A stretch of 64,000 nt of DNA from Ophiura sarsii (taxonomy: Eukaryota; Echinodermata; Ophiuroidea; Amphilepidida; Ophiuridae): the NCBI GenBank assembly GCA_035610835.1, contig CM069449.1:14168768-14232767 (forward strand), written 5' to 3'. The position numbers were made by a program, and so were the translations under genes. Positions 33,589-45,163 of this stretch are shown here, in pieces. Under the pieces are notes generated by a model, which searched no databases, was not told the origin of the DNA, and was given only the letters and a program-made list of their open reading frames with translations. Position 1 is the stretch's first letter; every line of letters begins with the position of its first letter.

Positions 33589-33732
33589 CCAGAGGAAATA
33601 TCTCAGAGTTGTGTTATCAACTTATTTGCTGGTTTATAATAATGTTGTACCTTATAGTGATCCCATCCAAGTGATAGTGTCGAAATGAAATACAATGCTT
33701 CTATTATAGACCTTTACTATATTAGTCTGTCT

Positions 33733-34040
33733 GAAGAGCACGTGTGGTCCAGTGGAGTAGTTGCCGGTCTCATAATCATAAGGTCGTGAGTTCTAGCCCC
33801 GCTGGTGCCAATGTGTTTGTGTCCTTGGGCAAGGCACTTAGTCTACATTGCCTATTGGGGGTTACAATATAGGGGTTATGTATGTTTGTTCATGTTGGTT
33901 TATGTCGCAACTTGGCGCTGATTTAGCTGCTGCCTGGACGTTGCATTGTTTATTAATGTATTTGATTTGTAATGTTGTTACAATTCAGCCAGTTGGCTGC
34001 GATGACAATAAAATTTAGACTATTAGACTATTATTATTAC
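33733..34040 (+). mobile_element. tRNA-derived SINE
   Basis: Head GTGTGGTCCAGTGGAGTAGT and GTCGTGAGTTCTAGCCCCGC (A- and B-box-like), body block TCCTTGGGCAAGGCACTTAG, and a 3' TAT/TTA tail. Same family as 6328-6675, with a different 3' segment (CAATTCAGCCAGTTGGCTGC). It lies just upstream of the receptor gene on its 5' side. Confidence 0.75.
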
Positions 34041-34344
34041 ACAAGAGAAAGAGTTTCTAGTACATTAACCTTATCCATAAAATGCTTGTTTGACAATATT
34101 TGTGACTAGAAGTTGAGATAATTTTTTCTATAATCACAAAAAATCACACAAGGTCTGTCTATTTCATTACTTTGTGTGTTCATTTATTTGACTGATATAC
34201 TTTTGAGATTGGTGGGTCACAGTTTAATGGCAAACAAACACTTTTCTGTAATAAAGTAGATTATAACTAGGAATGCAAGATAATCTTGGATCTCATCAGT
34301 TCCTATATCATGGGTTAATCTGCCGGTATGTCCAGTCCCATAAA

Positions 34345-35267
34345 ATGTCTGTTAGCGATGAAACTTGGATCCCTTCAGATGTGATCGATGAGCTGCAAAA
34401 AGTAAACAAAAAAGTGAACAATTTAATGAAATATGATGATAAAGGTAACAACAAAATATCATTCCGAACGATGAACGATCACTGTTACTGAGAGATGACA
34501 CGGCTGTGTAGAGTTGATCGCCTGGCTTGATCGATAAATATATCACTTTTCTCTGAACTTGCCCTATACTGTACCCATTCATCATGTTCATTGGACACCT
34601 TGACCATATTGGCAAAGAGGACGGCATTCAAAATTGCTTTAGTTAACAAGATTTTTTACAAGAGTACTTACTACCAGGAATTATTGGTATGAAATTTAAG
34701 TAGACCGTTTGAGCGAAGTATGCACTATTTTGCATGTGTACAAAAATAGTTGACAAACACAATGGCTAATTTGGATAATGTATGCAAGATATAACGGGTT
34801 TTGATCTTTTGCACCACTTGCCGATTTAATTTACACGCTGGAATCCATAGAAACGGGGTGATTTCTATGTTTAATTGGAAGAGTAAGTATTTTTAGACGA
34901 ATTAGGTTTCGATTCCCCCGATTGACGCGTTGAAAATTGAAAGAATAATTTATATAAAAACCTCTTACCCACAACATTACAATATTGGCCCAATATTGAT
35001 GTTTCATTGGCCCAATATAGGCTTACAATATTGGCGCAATATTATTTGCTCATTGGCCCAATATTGGCACTCGCCAATATTGGGCGAATATTGGGCGATC
35101 TTGGAGAAATGTTTGGTAAGATGAATTCTATCTTTATATTGTTTTATTTCCCCCAAAGAGGAGTGAGTGGATCCCGGGCCAACCCGTGGCCAGGACCAAC
35201 TTTGGCAAAGAGCAAGCCCAGGACAAGGGAAAATCTTCAAGAGACAGGACAAGGCACAAGATCCTAG
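34345..35267 (+). CDS. Candidate small two-exon gene (weak)
   Basis: Exon 1 (34345-34444) starts MSVSDETWIPSDVIDELQKV and ends at donor g|gtaaca in phase 1. A GC-rich open stretch at 35161-35267 could be exon 2 in matching phase (SGSRANPWPGPTLAKSKPRT), ending at TAG 35265-35267. A different acceptor at 35167 would give another frame ending at 35289. The product would be about 68 residues with no recognised domain. Support is only composition and splice phase. The two parts are separated by a CCAATATTGG-rich repeat. Confidence 0.25.
34977..35100. repeat. CCAATATTGG cluster 1
   Basis: The self-complementary decamer CCAATATTGG and one-base variants (CCCAATATTG, GCCAATATTG, GCGAATATTG) recur about every 10-25 bases. 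It is a degenerate minisatellite. Homologous cluster at 35365-35625. Confidence 0.7.
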
Positions 35268-35364
35268 CCAAAAGGCCTGGAAGCGATAACTTTAAATAGC
35301 GGCCGCAAATTGTAGACCACGTCAGAATTTGTATATCAAATCAATGGTGTCATTTTCCGCCCAT

Positions 35365-35625
35365 GGTATATTGTGCCCAATATTGGACCAACATGATGCA
35401 AATTGAAGAGCGCCAATGCAATTGGTCCAATATTGGTGATCAAGATTGGCACTCTCTTGGTTGCCAACATGATTCTAATTCCAATTGAAGATCGCCAATG
35501 TTAAACCAATATTGGTGACCAAGAGAGTGCTAATATTGCCAATGGGAACCCAATATTGGGCCAATATTGGTCAACAAGATAATGCCAATGCCAATATTGC
35601 CAATGTTGGGCTAATATATATATAT
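35365..35625. repeat. CCAATATTGG cluster 2
   Basis: The same decamer family is mixed with an accessory word, AAGAGAGTGC/GCACTCTCTT, that appears in both orientations. It ends in a (TA)n run at 35614-35627. Confidence 0.7.
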
Positions 35626-35627
35626 AT

Positions 35628-36124
35628 GTTGTCTGGGTAATTCCCCCGAATAAGTGTAATCCCCACACCCACCCACCCGAATGCATATATTTCTGGTTAC
35701 CTGTTTCCTAAAAAGCTGCGCGCAACGCGCAATTCTTTTTCTATATACTCAGTTCTGGCTATAATTAATGTATATTTTGGTTTGAAATGGGCTCTTAGAA
35801 TGATATTTCTGGTCATATGCGCCCGTAGCGATATGTTGACGAGAACAAAAAGAGAAAGATTCTACAAAAAGAAAGAATATCCAAATAAGGAGGGGGAGCC
35901 AGGACATTAGGTTACAAGGCCCGCTTAGCAGCGCTATAAATTGATGCCCTAAAAACCGTCAACAAATTTAAATATTCGCCTTCCATCCAAGCCGGTTGCT
36001 ATATATGACATAATTATCGTGTGCAACCAACCGGCTGTATTGCAACGCCCATTGAGTAGTTTAAACGTGGATGTAATTTGCAACATAATGGAAACTTACC
36101 CATGCAGTTAGCCCCGAATTTAAA
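35628..36124. other. Intergenic DNA, no gene seen
   Basis: No recognisable gene. Contains CGCGCAACGCGCAA near 35718-35731, similar to words at 37010 and 37870 inside or near hAT-like sequence. Confidence 0.4.
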
Positions 36125-36701
36125 TAAAGGGTTCAACAAAAGAAAGTATACACTTTGTTTATATCATTTTGAGTAACATTCAATTTTTGTTTTGACCAAA
36201 CAGGCTAGATAGGCATTTAGATGAATCTTTAATGCATAATTTAATACCAAATGTGCCCCCTAGCAACAAAGATAAACCATGACTAGCACCATTTAAAGAA
36301 AATTAGTCACTTTTCAAAAGTCACATTTTCAATACACTACGCGGGAAGAAAAGACCACATGTTACCTGTCCATAATCAAATAGCCCGCTCACTCAGGCAC
36401 AGCCCAACGCATCCCCGCTGTGTGATCAATATATATTTCATTCCCGGCCATTTACAGTGTCACGCACAGCATTTTCTCGCGGCTTGCGTGCGTTGAAAAT
36501 GTGACTTTTGAAAAGTGACCAATTTTCTTTAAATGGTGCTAATCATGGTTTATTTTTGTTGTTAGGGGGGAAATTTGGTATCAAATGATGCCTAAAATAT
36601 TCATCTAAATGCCTATCTAGCCTGTTTGGTCAAAACAAAAATGTAATGTTACTCAAAATGACATTAACAAAGTGTATACTTTCTTTTGTTGAACCCTTTA
36701 T
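36125..36701. mobile_element. 577-bp foldback element, arms about 220 bp
   Basis: ATAAAGGGTTCAACAAAAGA at the left is inverted as TCTTTTGTTGAACCCTTTAT at the right. The match continues through GTATACACTTTGT, CAGGCTAGATAGGCATTTAG and CTTTTCAAAAGTCACATTTT on both arms. The loop (about 36340-36490) is unrelated. A single arm of the same family lies at 53095-53316. Confidence 0.82.
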
Positions 36702-37279
36702 ATGCATGCACTGGGCAATCCTCTCGTATAGTATTGATAACAAAAGGTTTACCAGACCGAATTAATAGCGCTCCTAAGCGGGCAATTTATGTCATGAGAA
36801 GCGATTAAACACCGGATTTATAACACACATTTTAATAGGAGCTACTATCAGTATTGGGAAAAAGGCGAAAAAAGATGAAGAGAAAAAAAGCCACTTTGAG
36901 TTATGAGCTGTGGTTTCACAGGTATAACTAGTGTTAATTGTTGTATTGCTTTCTACAGGGGGCAAGTGGACTATTTTTTTCTCCCCCCCCCCCCAAAAAA
37001 AAAAAATGTTTGCGCTTCGCGCACATTTTCTTACTAAATTAGGTTAAATTATACCAAATGTTGACAATTTTAGCATAAAACAGCTACATTTGGCGCGCAA
37101 ACGCTCATTTTCATACCAAATTAGTTACCAAATTTGAAAATGTTAGCGTAAAATGGCACAAAAAATGTAAACTATTATCTCCCAAATGTAAAATTACTAC
37201 TATGGTACCGGTACATATAAACAACACTACATGTATAGCTAACATATTGTAATCTGATTTTTATCAAACCTGTAAGTGT

Positions 37280-39340
37280 AGGTGGAGAAATGTTAAGCTG
37301 AAAACCTTGCTCCTGGGGAAGAAACAACTTTGTGCAACCAGGGACAATCGAATGAAGGGACAAGAAACTATTGTACTATTACATAAGTATGCGTGCTGCG
37401 GGGGTGCAAACATCATCAGTTGAGCAAGCATATACAATACATTCATGAATGGGCACTGGTACCAATCTCAGCAATCATACTGCACGACTCGCTGTGTGCC
37501 TTGTTCGATATTGATGGACTCTTAGTCGGGTGAAAGCTCAACATGACGTGAAGTACGGTACAAATGTGATTTTATTGCTGAAAATCATGGATGAGTAAGT
37601 CTAGATTCAGACCACCGGGTGCCAAAATGGCACTATTGGGCAACTTTTTTATTGTTAAGCCACACCCCCTTCATCGATTATGTTATAATGCAGTGGCGAC
37701 CACCTCACCCCAATAGTGACTGTCGTGTCGGTTGAGATTGGCACTGTCGGTTCATTTGACAAGAGGAATCATGGAATAATGATGGTCAAAAGTACACAGA
37801 TGGCAATATTTTGCCCGCGCCCCCATATGCAACGAGCTTAATTAGAGCAAAAATAAGTGTTAAGTCGAAAATGTTCGCGCGCTACGCGCGAAATTCTTTA
37901 CTAGACAATCTTGTCGGTTAACTTTCATTTCATGCCCCCCCCCCTATGAAAAACTTAGCTACGCCACTGTTATAATGACAAGTATATTTGGGCAACACAA
38001 ACATATCGTGTTTGGTATAAAATTAAGGCACAGCCTATATATTCAAATTTAGGCAGATGAGTAATGACGCAATTGTTTTTATCTGAGTATTTTTTACTGT
38101 CTAAGCTGTTCTCAATGTTGTTAATTTCAAAATATAAGTCTTTGCTTGTTTGTTTCAAAATAAATGTAGGCCTAATGTAGATTTACATGCATGTACGAAA
38201 CTATTCACAAGTCCTTAAGAAAATCAGTGGAGAAGCAATATAATGAGAATACTGGTAACTGCAGTATAGGGGTTTCTTATGTTCTGAGGGTGGAATTGTT
38301 ATGTTTGATAAAGTATTATACTGTAGCCCTTCAACAAGGCACGGTTTTAATTAATCAAAATAATCACAAATAAAGAAGACCATAGTCTCAATCTACTTGT
38401 ATTAAATATTTGAACGTTTTCAAAACAAATAATTATCAGTTTGCTGATGCCTCTAACTCCAAATCTATTACTAACAAACAGTTGACAGTTTTATTTGTAC
38501 CATGGATGAAGTATCACATGTTCAAATTGACAGGCAGGATATGGCGTTGTATAGTACGTGACATAAAATTACAGGTGACATAAAATTACTATCATTATGT
38601 ATTTATTATATGTATTCTAGGAGTCAACAGCTTTAATTTGATACCAAACATGATATTATGTTTATAAGACAAACTATATTTGTCATAATTATAACATTAT
38701 CGAAAAGGACGTGGCTTTGACGTCAATAAAACAAAATCTGAATCTAGACATCCTGCCTCGTGTATCCTTTTCAGCAATAAAATTGCATTTATACCCTACT
38801 TCACGGTCATTTCATAATTGTGAAGATATCCACTTGACTACATACCTGTGCAATTCCTACTGAACTACTATACTCTAGAAATGCAAATATATATCATCAA
38901 AGAACATCATTTTCCGATTAATTTGGATATTGGAATCAATAGGAACAAAATGTCTATAGTTTAAACTTCCCAGGAAAAATATTAATTACTTTGTTCTAGC
39001 ACGTTTTCACATTTTTTATAAATCTAAAATTATCACATTTTTCTCAAATATACCGATTATTATTAACACTAGCACGTTATTTTTGAACAATTCACGTATA
39101 AATTGTATTCAGTTTGACCTAGGCCTAAGTTTTTTGGAAAAATATATTTTGATCATTTTTCGAAAGATTATAGGGCAACCTTTGAGTTCCTTGAATAAAA
39201 ACACACCCGCAACTCGCATGTTTTGCAATTGAATACGATGATGTAACGATACAATAGGCCGTTTCTTGTCCCTTCATTCGATTGTCCCTGGTGCAACCCA
39301 CTATGAAAACTCTCTCATTGCTTGCGTGGTAGATTTCGAT
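37280..39340. mobile_element. Large diverged inverted-repeat element (about 2 kb)
   Basis: GGGACAATCGAATGAAGGGA at 37341-37360 recurs inverted at 39270-39289. A second inner pair, ATTTTATTGCTGAAAA and GTCTAGATTCAGA (37570-37620), is inverted near 38740-38785. The centre holds a hAT-like MITE and non-coding DNA. Ends are only approximate. Confidence 0.5.
37683..37977. mobile_element. hAT-like MITE with perfect 8-bp target duplication, second copy
   Basis: The element 37691-37969 starts CAGTGGCGAC and ends TAGCTACGCCACTG. TTATAATG occurs directly on both sides (37683-37690, 37970-37977). Same terminal sequence as 10535-10918. Non-coding, 279 bp. Confidence 0.85.
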
Positions 39341-39450
39341 CGCGACAGGAGCATGCGCAGATGCGATTTTTGTGTAAGTGGTCTGTGATTTTGTCAATAT
39401 TATATTTTTACTGTGATTTGTCGATCTGCATTAAATGCAAAAAGTAACAA

Positions 39451-39467
39451 CGCCCCCGGCTGGACTC

Positions 39468-39507
<40 letters not shown>

Positions 39508-39524
39508 AATTGCGCCAAGGAGGT
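39451..39524 (-). tRNA. tRNA-Asn(GTT)-like gene, probably degenerate
   Basis: The minus strand matches eukaryotic tRNA-Asn closely from the D arm (GGCGCAATTGGTTAGCGCG) through the anticodon arm (TTCGG CTGTTAA CCGAA, anticodon GTT) to GGTTCGAGTCC in the T arm. The acceptor stem has mismatches at the first and seventh pairs and one T-stem pair (G50-G64) is broken. So it is either a tRNA pseudogene or a SINE head. No body or tail of a SINE follows. Confidence 0.6.
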
Positions 39525-39909
39525 GATTATTACTAGGCTGTTTTGGTTTGTCATGTTCACCCGTACACTTCCCCGTACACTTTCTTGCAAAGTCGGGCAT
39601 CGTTTTTTCTCAAATGTTGCTTGCATATTGCCTTTGCTGTCGCCTTTAATACATGTGCTGTTACTTGAACTTGGAACCAACGTTTAATTTGAACTGTCTA
39701 TTTTCAATAAAAAAATACTCCAATACGGGAAAAAAATCAGAAAAGCTCACAGACAACAAATAAGAACATCATTTTACTCGACCTAGAATTTCAATCAACG
39801 GATTTCAATCATCGGCAAAACCCGATGATGTGAGTGACGTCATTTAATGAGCTCATTAGCATAATTTATGTCCGTGAAATATACAATACGGTTTTGGTAG
39901 TGCAACCAT

Positions 39910-40075
39910 GGTACAATGACCCATTTATCCACTCATACCTTGCTGCTTCAAATAGTGTGTAGTGTACAATGACCCATTTATCATGTTTATTCACTTAAAC
40001 CTTGCTGCTTCCAACAGTGTGTAGTATACAATGACCCATTTATCCACTCATACCTTGGTGTTTTCAATATCATGT
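39910..40075. repeat. Short tandem repeat, three units of about 53-62 bp
   Basis: TACAATGACCCATTTATC recurs at 39912, 39965 and 40027, each followed by CTTGCTGCTTC-like sequence and GTGTGTAGT. Confidence 0.75.
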
Positions 40076-40669
40076 AGGTTACAAGGACATGTGAATGAAT
40101 ATTTAGTCGTGACTATTCATGACCTCACACGATGTGATGGTCGCAATCCGTCGTCCTTCCCAACTGATCTGATTACAATATTCAATAATGCAAATAACGC
40201 CACGCCCCTCCTCTGTCACTGCCAGACGAATCCATCCACATTTAAAATTCGTATTTTGTTCGACGTAAATTAATTTCAAATAACCAATTCTGAATGTTTC
40301 GTGTCATCATATAAGAACTAACATTCTGCCATCATCAAAGCAAATCAGTTCTACTCTAAATCACAATCAGCTTTTTTAAAACATTGATGTACTATTTCTG
40401 TGCCACAAATCATGTTTCGAGCCGATAAAAACCACCACGCATCATGTCGTCTGGTTTGCTACGAACATGATAGTGCGCCCCCTATAAAACCTTCACCCGT
40501 GAATTTGGTTTTAGTAGGCGAGGAGTGACATATCCAATAATTATATAATCCCTGCCTTAGCTCAAACACACTGGACAAAAATTACGTGACTCCCCAACTC
40601 CCAACACAAAAATTACATGCCTCACTGAGCATAACAAAAGATTTGTAATAAAAGAGTTTGGAATGTTAT

Positions 40670-41088
40670 TTAAAGGAGGTGTCCCGCAAGCATAAAATTG
40701 TGCATTATATGTTAGAAAAATAACTATCGAGCCCAACTTTTGTAATTATATTGAACAAAACACCACACTTATGACAAAAACAAATAATAACCGCCATCTC
40801 TCAACATGCAATTTTTAAAATTCGCGGCAATCCAAAGTCCCGGTGTCGGTGAAGTCATAGTTATACAATGCACATGCGCAAATTTGAGCACCGATACCCG
40901 TGACGTCATCGACACCGGGACTTTCGATCGCCGCGAATTTTAAAAATTGCAAGTTGAGTGATGGCAGTTTGTATTCATTTTTGTGACTAGTATGATGTTT
41001 TGTTCTATATAATTACGTAATTTCTACTCGATAATTATTTTTCTAACAAATAATGCTCAATGTTGTGCTTGCGGGACCCTTCCTTTAA
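40670..41088. mobile_element. 411-bp TTAA-flanked foldback element
   Basis: TTAA|AGGAGGTGTCCCGCAAGC ... GCTTGCGGGACCCTTCCT|TTAA. Arms of about 190 bp match almost throughout (for example GTCCCGGTGTCG / CGACACCGGGAC and ATTTTTAAAATTCGCGG / inverse). Only a short loop separates them. Non-coding. Confidence 0.8.
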
Positions 41089-41839
41089 GAACAGGTGATG
41101 AGGCATCCTGGGGCTTTGGACTGTGCATAGATCACACATAAATTTGGAGGGGAAATAAAAACAGGGTACATAAAATAATATTCATACACAAATAAATGGG
41201 GCAATTGGTATTAATTTGTGAGGTCAGAAATATTGGAATAGTAATTTTAAAAACACATTTGCCAAAAAGTTTTAAAATCTAGGCGTGACAATATGGATCT
41301 AAGGACACTATAATCAACAGCAAACACAATGCCACATTGAGTATTTCCATATATAAATTGAGATCAGGAATATGCATGCACCGTTTGGCCTTGTGAATGC
41401 TATCAGCAGTAGATAGCAAGTGAATGTATAATGCTAGAAGTACCGGTAAATTAGCATGTAAATTTACCCGACCTATAACCATGATAACGCAACCAACCAG
41501 ACCAAACCTACAATCGCTGTTGAGAATGTAAACTCCTTCTAACGTAGTGTTTTTGCACCTTTAAAGTTCCCAAAATCCACTGATTCAGTATTATTTCTAA
41601 TTATGAAAATACTGACACAAGGTATTCTTGATTTTAAAGCATAATTTCTCTTCTATCACAATTATGGATAGGAACTTGGTTCCTTTTCCTTTCCACCTCC
41701 CAATCACAGTAACTGTTTGAGAAAGGGGGAGAGAGAGAGAGAGGGGGGGGGGGGGGGGGAATAAAAAGGAAAGAAAACAGAAACAAACCAAGGATCTGTG
41801 AATATCATACAATGATGGTATCCATGGTAAAACTTCGAC

Positions 41840-42300
41840 ATGCGATAAAAGCTGTACATCATAAAGTGATTACCTGATTTCATATCATCTCATTAAAACT
41901 TGTTTGTAATAGTTTGGATATTACCAGGTATACCCGGACCAGGTACCATCTTGCAGTCGAACGTTCTTTTAATGGCATGATTTAACCATAACTGCTATCT
42001 CCGAAAGTCATTATCACAACAACCGTTTTATAAAACTTCGGCAGATGCTAAAAGCTGCAATATCATTAAGTGATTACCTGCTATTTTATATCATCTCATT
42101 AAAACCCTTTTAAACTTGTTGGTAATAGTTTGAATATTACCAGATCCCATCTCTCAGGCGAACCTTATTTTAATGACGTGATTTAACCAAGTAATTATCA
42201 CAATGACCACTTTAAATCATCGGCGGGCGATAGAAGCTGAAAATGATTACCTGATATCATACCGTATATTAGCTCATTAAGACTCTTTTAGACTTTTTTT
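41840..42300. repeat. Diverged tandem repeat, unit about 180-205 bp, 2.5 copies
   Basis: AAAAGCTG...AAGTGATTACCTG recurs at about 41850, 42052 and (eroded) 42228. Each is followed by ATATCATCTCATTAAAAC and AATAGTTTG.ATATTACCAG. Moderate divergence. Confidence 0.6.
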
Positions 42301-42800
42301 AATGGTACAATTTAACATAAACTGTTTTAATATCTCCAAAAATATAACGTTATTTTCACCATCCTGTCGTCTGACGATTGCCTTATCGGCATTACACTTA
42401 GAGTAACAACGCCTCTTCCGGAACTATAGGCCAGTTCTCAAGACCTACTTTTTTGAAAAAAATCATTCCTAAGACCTTATTTTTCGTCATAAAACCCACT
42501 CAGTTCAGTTCTGTAGCCCCCCTTTTTGAGACCCTGTGCGGCACACCCCTACTCCAAAAAAAGTTGAGTGCCCCCCCCCCCCCGGGAGCCCTACCTCTGA
42601 ATCTATATACGCTCTGCCGTTTCGGCATTGAGCACTTTATTCAAAAGATAGTGTTACCATGAAATATCGTCGATATTCATGAACTATTCTTGATGCATAT
42701 TATGCTCATGACCTTTTATCAGTTGAGCACTTTCTGGCTATATCTCTGAGCTTATACCGATTCTGGAATTTGGTGGGGAAACACCATGGAATGTTATGCG

Positions 42801-43142
42801 TATAGATGAGGTGACCGTTGCTTACATTTAGGACGCCCTCTGTTGATTTGAGACAAAACACACCGGGCAAGAGTTCCTATAGTTTACATAGGCCAGATCA
42901 GGTTTTCTAACTAGATTGTGGTGTTACAGCAAATTGTTATCAAAACTGTCTTTAAACTTGCTTAGGAATGCTATAAGCTATCGCATTTCACAAAAAAACA
43001 CACACAAAATATGAGTTTTACAATTCATTAGAAAGAAATTTCATGTTGTCTTCATTAACTTTACTGTATATTCTGCCTGGAGGGAATCAACAGAGGGTGT
43101 CCCATTTGTAAATACATGACGTCACCGGTCACACCATCTATA
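42801..43142. mobile_element. MITE 'TATAGATG' family, copy 1
   Basis: Ends TATAGATGAGGTGACCG and GGTCACACCATCTATA are inverted over about 55 bp, including the CCCTCTGTTGATT segment on both arms. A near-identical copy lies inverted at 54118-54468. 342 bp, non-coding. Confidence 0.78.
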
Positions 43143-43169
43143 GGCCCTCCTCTTCAGACGACGGTGGAC

Positions 43170-43295
43170 GTGATTGACCACAACTTCTGAATCATCATTG
43201 GTTTCAAATTAAAAATGGATTTTGATTATATGATACCGAAAAATTCATCACATGTTAGAATCATAGAGTTAGAATATCAACTCCAGTGTAAGTTA
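43170..43295. repeat. Palindromic 'GGAGTTGG' repeat family, copy 3
   Basis: ATGGATTTTGATTATATGAT, ATTCATCACATGTTAG and GAGTTAGAATATCAACTCC match 50885-50990 in inverted order. Directly abuts the TATAGATG MITE. Confidence 0.55.
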
Positions 43296-43680
43296 AAATA
43301 CATCCGTCATTAACCGTTCGTCGCATTCGGTTGATTAACGTACGCATAATTTAACCTTGACTATTCGTGAACGACGAGCCTATGTCTAGGGTAGAGTACC
43401 GGTAAATTATATTAAAACTTGTCCTTAATGAGAATAAGCTTTTAGTGAAATGATGAACTACTAATTACACAGGGCGGTTCCAACTTCTTTAACATGTTTA
43501 ATTAGAGAAGAAATATTATATTTTAGTATATAGGCCTAATGATTGACAACCGTTTCTGGTCAGACTAGCCATGTGAATTATGTTTTGGTTTAGGCGCAGT
43601 AACTTCAGACGTTAGTGAAATCCTTCGATTCATTGCAATTATAGTACTTTATTAAGTACTTTCACTTTGGCACATTTTAA

Positions 43681-43900
43681 ATGAGACCTCCCGACAATTA
43701 TAGTACTTTATTCATTTTTCTTGAATACCATGCATTCAAGAAACAAGTGGTTTATGCTTCCATTAACGCATACAAGTACTCATTCTTCATCAGAACAATA
43801 CCAGTTTGGAATGGATTACCAGGCAGCGCAGTTGTAGCACCATCTGTGAGGATGTTCCAAACAGCAGCACTCCCCCACCCTCAGGACCGTATAACTTGCT
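43681..43900 (+). pseudogene. LINE ORF2 C-terminal remnant
   Basis: Encodes YKYSFFIRTIPVWNGLPGS and VRMFQTAALPH. This resembles the extreme C-terminus of many LINE reverse transcriptase proteins ('Y..SFFPRTI..WN.LP'). Nothing of the reverse transcriptase core survives nearby. Confidence 0.6.
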
Positions 43901-44734
43901 ACATGGTCTTTTTTAACTGTCCTTTACATATTGTGTATTTTTACTCGCACTTGATACACCCAAGGCATTAGTAGGCCTTACACCCATGCACCTTGACATC
44001 ACCCGCTGTAATAGTTGGTCATCCGACTCTAGCGGCCACCAAATTGAAGAATTGAAGAATTTAAACTTTAATCCCCACTAAATAACGTCTGGCCCTACCC
44101 CCTTTGAGGCAATAGTCCAAAACCGGCCCGTTTCTATGCCGAAACGGGAGACCTATTGTAAATTACAGTTTAAAATTAGGGTATTTACTACATGTTATGG
44201 CGAAATTAATATAGTGTGAATTTGACAGACACATCAGCGTTCTTCAGGTCCAAAAAAATTGATGCAATGATGATTTTTTAATATTTTAAGAGACATTTGT
44301 GTTCAGGTCATTTCCGGTATCTGACGCCATCATCTAAATCAACAATTGCGTGTGACCAGGAAAACTCAACTCGTACTTTTTGAAAAGGCTCTACTCAAAA
44401 AAATTCCGGTTACCCCCCCCCCCCCCCCCCCACATATATGAGTTGTTGAGTTAGTACTAGTAGTCATGCCTTTCATCTTCAAGTTGAAACCAAATTTCAA
44501 GATACCAGTTTCTTATAACGTCGAGAAATATCCATTTTAAAATTGTGCATTTCACGTGTAAACCTATGGGAGATGTATTTGGTGGTGTGCAACGTGGATC
44601 ATTGCCATTCTGATGAAATCCTCCGATGTATGAGGATGAAATATTAATAGTGGATCATAGACGTGACTGAGCAAAAAAAGTCACCTCCTCACGGTTGAGT
44701 GTTTTGTCTCCTCTGGATGTATGAGGATGAACTA

Positions 44735-45163
44735 TTAATATGTGAGTATATTAAAGGGACATTAAGTGGTGTTGAACATTTTAATGTTTAAAAATTTACT
44801 TCAGAATTCAAGATGAACATTAAAAATTGCGGTTATTGTTGTTTCTACTAACAAAAACACAGCAAAACTTGATTTAAAACAATATCATCGCTATTTATTG
44901 AAAATAGCAAATATGGTTCGCGTTATGTATCACGCGTACTGCATGGGGATACTGTCGGACGTAAAATGCTCGTCGCGGCTGTACGAGAATTTTTGAATCG
45001 ACGTTTTCTTGTACAAAGAGAGCTGATTTTTCTTAATCCTTATAGGTGTGAGTTCATACATGTAATACAATTATAAAAATATACTAATCTCAGTTTTTAT
45101 CATAATTGAGGGCGCAGCCTCCAACACATCTCTTAGTGCCCCTTTAATATGTGAGTATATTAA
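44735..45163. mobile_element. 389-bp element with a 20-bp flanking direct repeat
   Basis: The element 44755-45143 starts AGGGACATTAAG and ends CTTAGTGCCCCT. The 20 bases TTAATATGTGAGTATATTAA occur directly on both sides (44735-44754, 45144-45163). TTAA at the inner edges matches other elements here. A flanking duplication this long is not normal for a cut-and-paste element. Confidence 0.7.

Noticed and set aside
35007..35124. Frame rich in 'QYW..PILG' residues
   Set aside because: It is a translation of the CCAATATTGG repeat.
35161..35289. Alternative reading of the GC-rich segment as an exon ending at 35289
   Set aside because: It needs an acceptor further from the pyrimidine tract; support is no better than for the frame listed.
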